A stretch of DNA of 64,000 bases from Diplocarpon mali (lineage: Eukaryota; Ascomycota; Leotiomycetes; Helotiales; Drepanopezizaceae). The translations under genes and the position numbers were made by a program. The stretch spans positions 1 to 64,000 of the forward strand of contig JAENRP010000065.1 of NCBI GenBank assembly GCA_024741835.1, written 5' to 3'. Below, in pieces: positions 22,986-34,076 of this stretch (within the stretch, counting starts at the first letter, position 1; each line of letters begins with the position of its first letter). The notes under the pieces are model-generated. The model worked only from the letters and a program-made list of their open reading frames with translations, did no database searches and was not told the DNA's origin.

Positions 22986-24520
22986 ATGCCTTTAAAGAAC
23001 TCATAAATGGTTTTATCTATTGTAATAGAAGATGAATAAATACTAATTATAAACTTCTCTTAGGACAGCAGAGCCATTGCATCGTTAGAGAGCTTCAAAT
23101 TGACCTATACAGCCTTAGGAGATATAAAGTAATAAAAACTCCTTTTAGCTTATGCGAATGCTATTAATAACCTTTCAACCTAAGTAGCCCTTGGAATTCT
23201 CCAATTTAACAACTTCTTAACTAAAGAATTAAGATTAAAGGGAATCTTTAAAAAGGAATTCTTAGCCGACGCAGATTAATATATAACCTTGGCTAATACT
23301 TTTAAAATAGACTAAGATAAAAGAGAAGAATCTATTTAACGACTGGATAATTTAGTTATTAATAAGAGAGGACTCCTATTTCATTCGCACTTCTTAACAA
23401 ATATTGATTCTAATAATAGAAGACGAGTATTATTAAAAATTCTTAAGGAAAATACTCTTACCGCTAGAGCTATTTAGATTCTCAATTTCTTTATCATTTA
23501 GGAAGGAGTAGTAAAATTCTAAGGCAATCGAATTCGCGGTCGTAGATTTGTAGGCCTATCTAATGCAATATTTATAGTAGCTGATAGGGCTATAAAAAGA
23601 TCAAATTAGGCTGCAGATATTACCCTACCTAATAGTACTATTGTTAATATACTAGGGCTCTGCGCTTCTGCTTATGGTTTGCTTATTTTAAGAGAGAACT
23701 GGACTCCTATGACGGGGTTTGGACGAGATTTCTTTGATGACGATATAACATTCAGGTGTCCTCTGCAATGAAAACTCGCTTTCGATAGTATCTTCCTAGC
23801 GCAAGAATCGAAGGGAGAAGACTTTGCGACCTTCATATTCGCTCTCTTTCGATTTACTATAGCCTTAATTATAAAGGATTTGATATTAATAAGACTATTA
23901 AACACCTCGAACTTCTTTATATAGTAGAAGATATCGATCTTTTTCTAATCCACCTTAATAATCAATTCTTTATCTTTTTAAGGATACGCAAATCCAACTT
24001 ATTAATAATAGAGGCATCTTTAAGAGCTGTAAAATTCAAGGCTAATCCTAAAGCCTTAAAAGCATTAGAGCCGATTGAATAGAACAATTCCATCTTATTA
24101 ATATTATTAAGCAATAAATAGCAAGAGGAAATAAAGGAAGAAGGGTCAATTGTGATGCCTGAACCCTTCGGATGCCGCTTCTTAACTAACAATTTTACTA
24201 CTAATAATAGTACTTTTATAAGTATATTCCTCTTTATTATAAGATAAGAAGTAGAGATATACCTTTATCACTTCTACCCTATAGATAATGCGACCTCTAT
24301 ACCTTCTTATTTTCTTTATAATATAATATTCAATCTTATTTAATAAGTCCTTTAGATATATTATAGACTCTACCTCTTAGCTATAATAGTGAAAAGTAGA
24401 AGAGCCTATTAGCTTATAGCCTACCTTAAACCTTTTTAATTGATTGGTCTTAGTCTTTATAATTAAGTCGTTTTAATAAAGAGAGATATAAGTATTACTA
24501 ATAAAGAAAATCCAATTATT

Positions 24521-24544
24521 ACTCGCAGTCCTGGCCCGCGAGTC
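24521..24544 (+). repeat. GC palindrome, orfB1 copy 2, site 2
   Basis: Reads T-R-S-P-G-P-R-V. Confidence 0.87.
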
Positions 24545-25405
24545 AATTTTATTAAAAAGCAAGTCTTAGATTATCAAATCCTACTAATCGGATAAGGACC
24601 CGCTTTAAGAAGCCTTAATAGGTAGATCGGCTCTTAGTCGAATATAAAACTCACTCTATCTATAAAGAAGATAAGTCGATGGACTTTTTAAGCACTTAGT
24701 TCAAAATCTCAACTAGCTCAAATGATTATAAAATTAAAGTGAAAGGAGATCTTGCGACCTATTACTAATAATAGCAATCTAATTATAGTAATAATAAAAT
24801 AAGGATATCTTCTTAAAATACTTTTAGATAATTCTTATAAAACTGGTAGTTTTATAGCCCTTTATAATAACTATATAGCTATTTGCAATAAAAACACCTT
24901 AGAAAATAAGACTCGAATCTCCGATCTTATCTTTTTAGTCTTTACTTTAAAGTAACCTCTAGTACCTTAATAGATTAACGCAAGTAGAACCGCTGCACCT
25001 TTTAAAGTAGCTTTTTATCTTAAGAACTGCAGCAGCCTCTCTAAAGCTATTATTAGTCGACGCTCTTAAATAGACCCCTTGGTTATAATCAAAGTATAGA
25101 AGTTATTTCTTCTTAATAAAGACGAATTGAAAATCTACTTTATAAAATATAATTAGAAACTCTTTAACGCCCTTATTAATGCTTAGACAAATATTACAAA
25201 TACTAAGTCGCTTCTTTATAGACTTAAGTCTTAAGGATAATACGATAAAATAAATGCTATCTAAGAGCCTAATATACTAATTAATAAAGGCATTATTATA
25301 AGAAAATTCGGAAAAGAGATAAACCGAAACGCTAGTATAGTATTAGACCTTAATTTGGGAATTAATCCCTTGTTTTTACCCTTAAGCTTAAAAATGCTAA
25401 GACTA

Positions 25406-25429
25406 ACTCGCGAGCCCGGCCCGCGAGTA
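25406..25429 (+). repeat. GC palindrome, orfB1 copy 2, site 3
   Basis: Best-preserved copy: arms ACTCGCGAGCC and GGCCCGCGAGT around a central C, one mismatch from a perfect inverted repeat. Reads T-R-E-P-G-P-R-V. Confidence 0.92.
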
Positions 25430-25643
25430 AGGTTGGACTTAGCTAGCTTAAGCCTATAAGATAGTTCAGATAAACCTTAGTTACCAAACCTAAGGGTATA
25501 AATAGAGGTTCCTTTAGTAAAGGTACCTAAATTAGAAAAATCGCTAAAAGGTAAGAACTAATGCAAGAGAAGAAGACTCTAAAGTGATGATAGAACCGAC
25601 AATTGAGTTAAGCAATCTAGAGAATCTAGCCTATCACTCCTAA

Positions 25644-26195
25644 AGAAGACCATTTAAAGGACTTACGAATTTGAGTTAAATCTTTTTTAGGATTATCTAC
25701 TTCTTATATACTAGTACCTCTTTATTTTCTATTTATTATTCTATTCTATATATATTCTTTACTCTACTTCGTTCTTTATATAATCTATCCTTTAATTATT
25801 TCCTTTATATACAACTTTCTAACGCTTACCTTTGAAATATTATCCTTACCTTTAAAGAATTATTATTTACCAATTGTAAGTCCTTATATGCGTTATATCC
25901 CACTTTTATTCCTACTTCCAAGCTTATTATGCCCACTTTTCCTTTGTGCACTAGCGCGATTTCAAACTCTATAAATAAGCCTCTCCCTGCACTACGATTT
26001 TACTTTTTTTACTTTTTCTATAACCCTACTAGACCTATAATACCAGCACTACTACTATTGTCTTTTATTATCAATCTTTTCTAATATAAGCCTCTTATAT
26101 TATTAATCTTTCCTAAATAATCATCTCTTTATTTAGAACTACCCCCTCCTATTAAATAATTTATTATAGCACCACCGAGCTTAAGTAAGAAAGCT
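25644..26195 (+). promoter_or_regulatory. orfB1-orfB2 spacer, copy 2
   Basis: Pyrimidine-rich spacer with the conserved CTATAAATAAGCC at 25969-25981, matching 7716-7728 of copy 1. No gene seen. Confidence 0.45.
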
Positions 26196-27053
26196 ATACC
26201 TAAGAAGAATATATCAGTTGTAGCTTTAAGTAGCAAACCCTTAAATACTGCTAATAATAAACTAATATTAAAGGGTAACTTTTCATAGGATGGAAAAGCT
26301 CTAAGATCATTAGAAGATATAGTAAGCACTTATAGAACGTTAGGTAAAATAGAATAGTAAGTATTCCTAAACTTATTTATAGAAGTATTAAACTATAGAA
26401 TTTCTACTATAGAAGAAGGATTTTTAGGCTTTAATGATTTTCTTAAGAATAAGCTTAAAATAAAAGGGATCGATTATGAAAAATTTCTATAGGAATATTA
26501 AAGGTATGCTAATTTAATGGATTTGTTTTAAAAAAATCGAGATAAGAAGAATAAGTATATAAAAAGATTATTACAATTTATAAATAGCACTTATAGTACA
26601 CTTTTCCAGACCTACTTTATAACTGATATTATTGCTAATAACGCCCTATAGAGGCTTAGTAAAATCTTTAAGATATACCAACCTATAGCAAAGGCTATAT
26701 AGGTATTAAATCATTTTACCATTTAAAAAGGTATAAAAAAGCTATAGGAAAATAGCATTAAAGGCAGAAAATTTATTAGGTTCTTAAGTACTATTATATA
26801 CTCTACTATTTAAACTATAAAAGATAAACCCTTATAGTATGATAATTTTACACTTCCCGACTAAACTATTCTAGATATACTTAGCCTCTAATAGTCGCAA
26901 TATAGTCTACTTATTATAAAAGAAAAGATAACTTATCTTATTAAGTATATTATGAATTACTTTAATAATAAGTTAGAGAGATAGGAGTTTATTATCCCTA
27001 TTACTTTAAAAATACTATTACCCTTAATAGGAATAACTAATAAGGAGAATTTA

Positions 27054-27077
27054 ACTCATAGGCCTGGCCTATAAGTA
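27054..27077 (+). repeat. GC palindrome, orfB2 copy 2, site 1
   Basis: Reads T-H-R-P-G-L-stop-V. Confidence 0.82.
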
Positions 27078-27239
27078 GAATCAGCATATAAGGAGGATAT
27101 TCTTAAGCTAGAGGTGCCTATAATACTAGGAACTTAAGCAGCTGACCTACCCGACTACTAATCCTCTGACTTAGACAAATTTGAGTCACTATCCTTAGAA
27201 ATGCCTTAAATACCTTAAATACTAATAGCAAAGAAAATG

Positions 27240-27263
27240 ACTCGCGGGCCCGGCCTATAGGTT
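27240..27263 (+). repeat. GC palindrome, orfB2 copy 2, site 2
   Basis: Reads T-R-G-P-G-L-stop-V; left arm ACTCGCGGGCC is the inferred consensus arm. Confidence 0.9.
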
Positions 27264-28469
27264 AATATACGTAATATTATAGACTTAGAAGATGATTTAT
27301 CTAATAAAGAAATAGGCACTATTACTAATATGCTAGAAATTTTTAATAATATTAAGAAGGATATTGCTAATATTATACAATCTTTTCCTAATAACCTATA
27401 AAAATTTGTTCTCAAATTCTATAAGTTAATAATAAAGCGTTTAAGAAAAGAAGGTTAAGGAGAAGTCTTATTAGTATAGGAAGGGACAATAAGAGCCGTT
27501 AAGCAGATTATAAAACTACTATAAGACGAATTTTCTATAGATAATATTATACAGTTCTTTATTAAGTATAAGAAATTGAAGGGTGACTTCTATATTCTTA
27601 AGGAGAAATCCGAAGTTAATACAAATATTATCTTTATAGAATATTATTAAGTCCCCTTTAATATAAAGATAATACTATAGTATAGCGATAGTTTTAAGAT
27701 AGTAGTAATATTAGAAATGAAGATAAGACTTGCAAAGTTTATAATAGGAATATTTAAGGACTTCAATTTTGAAAAGTTCTACGCCTTTTATAAACGCTAA
27801 TATATATAGTACTATAGATTGGTAACGATAGGCCTTAATAATAAAGATATATCGTCTAATATCTATAAATTTTGCACTACTCCCGACCTGACCTTATTTT
27901 TATTATATTTAGGAAATTATACAATTATAGCTATTAGCAATAGAATAGCAAACCAAGTTAAGAAGGATATGTTATTAAGCTTCTCTAAGTTTAGAGTAGT
28001 ACCTAAAGCCTTTAAATTATTCTATAATATCGCATAGACCCTTGCCTAATATAACGCTATACTGACTATTAATAACTTTATATTATTCCGTAGCAAAGGC
28101 TTTTTAAATATACCTAAGTTGTTTAACTGCGCCTTTTTAAGTGCTATACGTACATATAGTTATAGTAATTGTAGAAAGAATTCATTTTTAACATTAGTAT
28201 AAGAAGAACTAAAAATATACTAATACCACTTCTAGACCTTAGATAAGAAGCCAAACCTCCCCTTTGCCTACCTCTATAATATGACTTATAGCTTAATATA
28301 ATAGATACTAAGGATGTATTATAGATTATACTTAAGTACTCTACTAACTTAATATAAGTCTTTATATAAACTAGTAATATATCCTAAGCTTATATAGTTT
28401 ATTAGAATTAACTACTACTTAAGAGTTATTACTACTAAGATTGATACTAATATAAGATTTATAAGATTG

Positions 28470-28493
28470 ACTTTTAGGCCTAGCTTACGGGTT
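28470..28493 (+). repeat. GC palindrome, orfB2 copy 2, site 3
   Basis: Reads T-F-R-P-S-L-R-V. Confidence 0.8.
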
Positions 28494-29291
28494 AATCCAC
28501 TTAATAATAGAACTATTAACTACTATATGATTTTAGCAGCTAAACAATCGATTAGAGAATTCGCTATTTAGGAAAAATCCTATAAATTATCAAATCTCAT
28601 ATCCTAATGCCTTAAGAATACTTAATAGATCTTATTAAATCTGGCTTAAAATATAGTATAATAGAAAGAATTGAATACTAAAGAGAAGACACTTCTAAAG
28701 GAGTATATCTCCAATAAGACGACTCTATTCTCTATATTTACTAGATAAGGCACGTTTATTAATATAGAATCTATTAGAGAACTAGGAAAAGGTAGCTTTC
28801 TTACTATTAGTAATAATTATATAGAAGTTGTTAGCAATAACTTATTAAAGAATAATATAGACTTAAAAGATTTTCTTATCAATTCTATTAATATAAAGAG
28901 ACCTAGCACTATAAGATAGAGTATTACTAAAGAATCGTTAGCCAAATTTCGTATAACACTTAATATAATAAAAGGAGGCCTACTATTAAAGGCACTCATA
29001 GGGAAACGGCTATAGAACAATCCATTAGTAGTAATAATAATAAAGGAGTTATTTTCTAAAGATATAGCTCAATTGATAATATATCTAAAGAAGTATAAGC
29101 GGGAACTTTTTAATAATTTTACCTATACTTAGAAGCTAATTCAATAGTTAAAGCTATAACTATATAAGGATAAGTCTTAGACTAAGACAAAAGGCACTAA
29201 TAATAATATTAAGGCTAATAATATAATCAATAAGACGATCCTTCTTAAAAAGTATAGCACTAAGAAACCTTATGCTAAACCCTTTAATATA

Positions 29292-29315
29292 ACTCCTAGG
29301 CCTGGCCCGCAACTT
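29292..29315 (+). repeat. GC palindrome, orfB2 copy 2, site 4
   Basis: Reads T-P-R-P-G-P-Q-L, identical peptide to copy 1. Confidence 0.85.
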
Positions 29316-29639
29316 GTATTAACCAAAGGTAAAGAAAAGGAAGTATTATCTATTGAATTGCCCGCCTTATCTCCCTCTATAGTAGAAGACTCTCTAAAGG
29401 ATAATTATAATAATAAAGAGGATAATAATAATAATGCTATAATATAAGTCTCCCTTCCTATCAGCAGAAGCCGTCAAACTATACTAGTATCTTTACAAAA
29501 TACTAAAGCTCTTGCAATACTAAGACCGGACTCTTCTAATACTAATAGTAAACTATTAAAAAGAAGTAGGCGCTTTATAAAGAGAGTATTATCTAATAAT
29601 AGTTCTTCCTATCCCTTAAAGAGAACTAAGGAAAATTAA

Positions 29640-29936
29640 TATCTAGGTTAATACTATTTTTAATTATTTTTACAACTCTATAGCTTATTTGTTTATTTTA
29701 CTAGTTTCGTTTTCTAACTCCTAGGCCCGGCCTATAGGTAAAAAGCGTATAAAAAAAACTCTTCTTTTTTTTCTTTTACCTTTAATAATAATATAGCCCT
29801 AGTTTAAGCCTTTTAATATATTAGTTTTCTCGCACTTAGGGTTTGCTAATAATTAATATACTATTGCCTTAACCTATATTGTTTTATATTCTTTACTAAT
29901 AGTAGTAGGAGCTACTACTTTTATTATTTAAGATAT
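29640..29936 (+). other. GB copy 2 3' UTR
   Basis: Non-coding tail up to the 3' LTR; holds a GC palindrome at 29717-29740 (ACTCCTAGGCC + CGGCCTATAGGTA), the intact partner of the one lost in the N gap of copy 1. Confidence 0.75.
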
Positions 29937-30183
29937 ATATAAAGACCTAAGATGGATAGGTCTTGTAATATATATCATATAATCGGCGCAGGATAATAAG
30001 AGGATAAAAGGGCCATCTTCTATATATAAAGACAGCGCGCGTCGCTATAAGTACTAAATATACCCTATACTTGGGACTTGTTCCTAACATCTTATCTAAG
30101 AGAGCCCGCTTGTGGTGCTTCCTCCTCTTGTTTTTAGGTCTTCCCTTAGGCCTATTCTTGTATTGTCTCCCCTCTGTTTTATA
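29937..30183 (+). repeat. 3' LTR of GB copy 2
   Basis: 247 bp, ends TTTTATA, followed by ATAG and RT of Copia A2. Confidence 0.9.
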
Positions 30184-32414
30184 ATAGAGGCCTTATTAAA
30201 GAAGGAACTATAGATAACTTTAAAGGAGTCTTTAAAGACGAGTTCTATAAGGCGATCGGCAGATCTTTAGCCGCTATTCTATATAAGAATAGAGATGGCT
30301 TAAAGGCTTTAAGATAAAGTCTTTAATTATAAAGGCAAGCCTTAGTAAACTCTAGTAAAAGGCTAAAGGCACTACTACCAAGATCTAAAAGGAGCTTTAA
30401 TAGTCTTATAAGAAGTGACCTAGTAAAAGGAGTAGGCCTTAATAATATAATACCTTAAGTTATAATACTAGCTTAAAGACTTTAAGCTTAAGAGATAAAG
30501 CTACCTAAACTCTTAAAGGAACCTTTAGCAATAATAAAAATAGAAGAGGAGACCTATAGAGAAAAGCGCAAAGAGGAACTCCTTTTTCTTAAGTAAAAGA
30601 GGATAAGACGCTTAAGCGTTAAGCAATAGGAGACTTTAAAAGTGTATACTACTGCTTTAAAGTATATACTCTTTTAAAGTAATATTAATTTATCCTACTC
30701 TTTATATATATAAGAGTTTATATTAACCTTTTAAGCAAATAAATAAATAAGAGAAGATAAGAAGGACTATTTAATAGTTTATATAATTATTAAAGTTATA
30801 ATTAATAGTTAGGCAAAGGATAGAGCGCAGTCTCTTAACCGCTTATAGTATTAAGACTCTTTGCTAAAGCCTTTAAAAGGATAGCTAGACTTAAAGAAGT
30901 ACCCTTTTAGTAAACGATTTAAAGAAGGAAAGCGCTAGGAGATTAGGAATTTCGAATCTCAAAGTTGCTAGAAAATTATATAAAAGGACTACTCGAAGCC
31001 CTTACTAATACTATTAAAATGGGTTTTTACTTATAAGGTTAATAGCTTTAGCAAGCTTCTAAAGTGCCGATTATAGCTAGTTATACAAAAGGATCTTTAA
31101 GATAAAGCTTTAATTTTCTTAACTTATATAGCTATACTTATAGTAAGGTCTTTTAAAGTACTAATAGCGCTTACTATATACTTTAATATAGAAGTAAAGT
31201 AGTTCGATATTATTAATGCGTTTGTTAATACTCCTAAAGACCTAAGGAGTACTCTAGTCATATGTTTCCTATTAAATGGCTTTAAGTGCCTTAGTATAAT
31301 AATAGAACTAAACCGCGCGCTCTATAAGCTGAAAGACTCTCTAGCGCTATAGTATAAGAACTTCGTAAGAACGCTTAAAGGCCTTTAACTCAAGCCATTA
31401 AGCAAGGAGCCTTATATTTTCATAATAAAGGATCGCATAGTCTTTATAGCATTTTATATTAATAATATTTAGGTATTATATAAGGCCTTTAACCTAGATC
31501 GGGCGACTTATTTAATTAAAGACCTAAAGAGGATATATAAGCTTACTATTATAGGAGATATCTCCTAGTTCCTTAGAGTAAGTATTATTTAGGATAGGAA
31601 GGCAAAGAGGATCTTCTTAATTAATAATACTTATATTAAGAAGATCGCTTAAAAGTTCGGAGCTAATATAAGGAGAGTGCCTAATACTCTACTACTAAAG
31701 AAGGAGTTTATTAAGAACTTAGGGCAAGCTTCTTTAGAAAAGGTAAAGGAGTATTAAGAGAAAATAGGCTCTATTCTTTATATAATAGTTATAATACGCT
31801 TAGATATTGCATTTATAGCCTTTTAATTATCTTTCTTTTTAATTAATCTAAGCTTTAAGTACCTCTTAGCCATAGACTAAACGCTTTAATACCTATATAG
31901 TATACGCTTTTTAGGAATTGCCTATAGCTTTAAATCTAAGGAATACCAATTGGTCGCATCTTTAAATGCTTCTTTTAAAGATAATTAAAAGACCTATAGA
32001 TCCTTTTAAGGATATATCTTCTTCCTATTTAAAGGACCGATTATTTAGAAAGTAAATCGTTAAGCGACTATTACGCTCTCCTTTATTAAAGTAGAACTTT
32101 ATAATATAGTTTCTACTATAAAGGAGATAATAGCTATAAAACGCCTCTTTAAAGAGATTTGCATAAACTCCCTCTTTAAATAGAATATATATTATAATAA
32201 TTAATAGACGATTTAACTAATTATTATAGAAAATGGAAAGATTAAAACAAGCCTTTGATATATCGAAATCAGTAATATATAGATTTACTAAAAGTACTAA
32301 AGAGAAAGCTTTTAAATAATCTACCTTCCTACTAAGGAGATATATATAAATAGGCTTATTAAAAACCTAGACCGCTAGAAGTTTAAAAGCTTTATTCGTT
32401 TATTAAACCTCTAG
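30184..32414 (+). pseudogene. Copia A2 reverse transcriptase and RNase H
   Basis: Continuation of the Copia Pol interrupted by GB copy 2. RT carries its active-site motif as Y-I-N-N at 31455-31466 (Y-x-D-D with both Asp changed to Asn). After it come the S-W-F-L/R-V region and the segment K-E-Y-x-L-V-A-S. RNase H runs to about 32414, ending L-L-N-L then TAG, with K-E-I-I-A-I-K-R-L-F-K-E-I near 32125-32160. The antisense A3 copy ends (34077) inside this same RT, just after the S-W-F region, where A2 inserted. Dead by many stops and lost catalytic residues. Confidence 0.85.
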
Positions 32415-33879
32415 AGCTTTTAAACAATTGTTTAATAACTCGCATTTACTAGCAAGTAGTTACTTATTATTAAAAGACTTATACTTATAAGCTCCTACTC
32501 TCTTATAATTATATTCATTTGTTTTCTCTTATAAAGCGTATTATAAAAGCTTTTCCTTTTTTAAAAATATAAAAAAGGTAACGTTTTTAAGCCGCTATTA
32601 TAAGGCGCGACCCTCTCTTAGATTCTCTTAGCTAAGGCTAGGAGCTAAGATACTATAGCTATAAGCTCTATATAGATCTTCTCTTAAGAGAGGCCCAGAG
32701 GCACTCCCTTAGCCAAAGGCCTGCCGGCAAATATACTAGCGACGGCAAGGGCAAAGGCAGGGGGTGCGGTAAGGGCGATAGGGGCGAGGATAGCAAGGGC
32801 GGCGGCAATAGCAGGAGCGGCGATAGCAGGGGCAGGGGAGACAAAGGGGAAGACTATAGCAGCGGCTGCAATAGCAGAGGCAAATAGGACAAGAGCGGTA
32901 GCAGCAATAGCAAGGGCAAATAGGTCTAAGCTAAAAGGGCTAGGGGCGAACGGGAATAGTATGCTAAAAGCAAAGGAGGTAGTAGTACTACTACTTATAG
33001 AAGTAGTAGGCCCTTTTAATACTAGGGTCTAATCGCTTTTATCTTTTAAAATCAGCCTAAAACTTAATAAAACTTAATAAGATATATTATAAAAGCATTA
33101 AAGCGTACCCTTTACTATATTAAGCAGTAGTACTACCTCCTCCTTAAAGGCGCTATAAGTATAGGCCGATACAATAGCCTCTTAAAAGGCGAGGAGAGGT
33201 CTGCTAGCCTACTAGTAGCTATTACTTAGTATTATATAATAAATGCAACGCGTACTAAAGGTGCTATTAAAGCACTAATAATTAAGATTGCTAGTACTCC
33301 TATATGCAATATAATATATATATGCGTTATTGCGCTCTATTATAGGCTTAGGTATATAGCGCGTAGGGGCAGGGCTCTCAGGTGGCAGCGGCAGCAGGGG
33401 CGATAGCAGCAGCAGCATATTTCCTAATAGGCGCTAAAAGGACTAGGAAGGGATTATAGCTCCTAAGGGAGCGCTAGCAACCTAGCGTAAAGTTAGTGCA
33501 ACGCAGGGTATAGGGACTCTAAGGGTCTTACTTTATAAGGGCGGCCAAGGCTATAATAAGTAAGAGTTCCTTTTATATTTAAAAATTATTAATATAAAGA
33601 CGATATTTTAAATGATAAAGGAGGGTTATTTTTAAAAGAAGGGAAGGAGAACCTCTATAATGGAAATACTCTATAGGAAGCCTAATAGAGCACTAGTATA
33701 GAATCGCGAAGATTCTTAAGAACGCTTATTACCTATAGTAACCCTTCTTATTTTAAAAGGAACGACCTTTAAAGGGGCAGCATATAAGATAGAGCCTCTT
33801 TTCTTTATAACTTCCATTCTTTCTTTTATTTTATCTATATAGCTAAGCGATTCTAAGAGCATCGCTTAACTAAAGGGTA
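32415..33879 (+). other. 3' UTR of Copia A2 with GC-rich tracts
   Basis: Same 1.46-kb non-coding tail as in A1. GC-rich islands at about 32735-32960 and 33365-33415 differ in triplet order from A1 (slippage). Polypurine AACTAAAGGG precedes the LTR. Confidence 0.7.
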
Positions 33880-34076
33880 TATTATATAGAATAGGCGGAG
33901 TCTCTACTTATTTTAAAGACCCTTTATATGATTCTGCTAAGTCATAGACTCTCCCTTTTCTTTCCGAAGTCTCCTTACTATATATATACTAGATAATAAT
34001 ATAATCAATCATCTTCCCCTACTTCTGCAAGCCTCCTAAGCGACCTAATGAAGGCCCTCCAGCCGACCGCACCACA
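33880..34076 (+). repeat. 3' LTR of Copia A2
   Basis: 197 bp, plus orientation, ends CACCACA and is followed at once by AATCC of the antisense RT of A3. Confidence 0.92.

Larger units (their letters stand above)
22986..25643 (+). pseudogene. orfB1 of GB copy 2, with internal deletion
   Basis: Paralogue-bearing GB ORF as in copy 1, starting at ATG 22986. About 700 bp are missing at roughly 23735 (sequence equivalent to 4795-5490), which shifts the downstream frame. A further small indel near the 3' end shifts it again. The two remaining palindromes (24521, 25406) are better preserved than in copy 1. Elsewhere the sequence is as RIP-damaged as copy 1, but at different sites, so the two copies together help infer the ancestor. 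Confidence 0.7.
26196..29639 (+). pseudogene. orfB2 of GB copy 2, unknown protein
   Basis: Same unknown protein as orfB2 of copy 1. The frame holds across 3.4 kb from about 26196 (ATA in place of the presumed ATG) to TAA 29637-29639, including the Asn-rich repeat, with RIP stops only. A cleaner stretch around 27819-28037 still reads as open sequence. Palindromes at 27054, 27240, 28470 and 29292 keep the same phase as in copy 1. That both copies keep the frame shows that little besides point mutation has struck them, and that the ORF was real when they transposed. Confidence 0.7.
14956..30183 (+). mobile_element. GB element, copy 2, full length with both LTRs (15.2 kb)
   Basis: LTR (14956-15201), leader, gag-protease, pol (RT, RNase H, integrase), orfB1, orfB2, LTR (29937-30183). 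It is flanked by ATAG on both sides (14952-14955 and 30184-30187) inside Copia A2, whose intact sequence CCCTATAGAGG is seen antisense at 35459-35472. Compared with copy 1 it has lost about 0.7 kb of orfB1 and gained a 198-bp solo LTR at 22642. At 15.2 kb it is unusually long for a fungal gypsy element; most run 5-8 kb. Confidence 0.85.
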
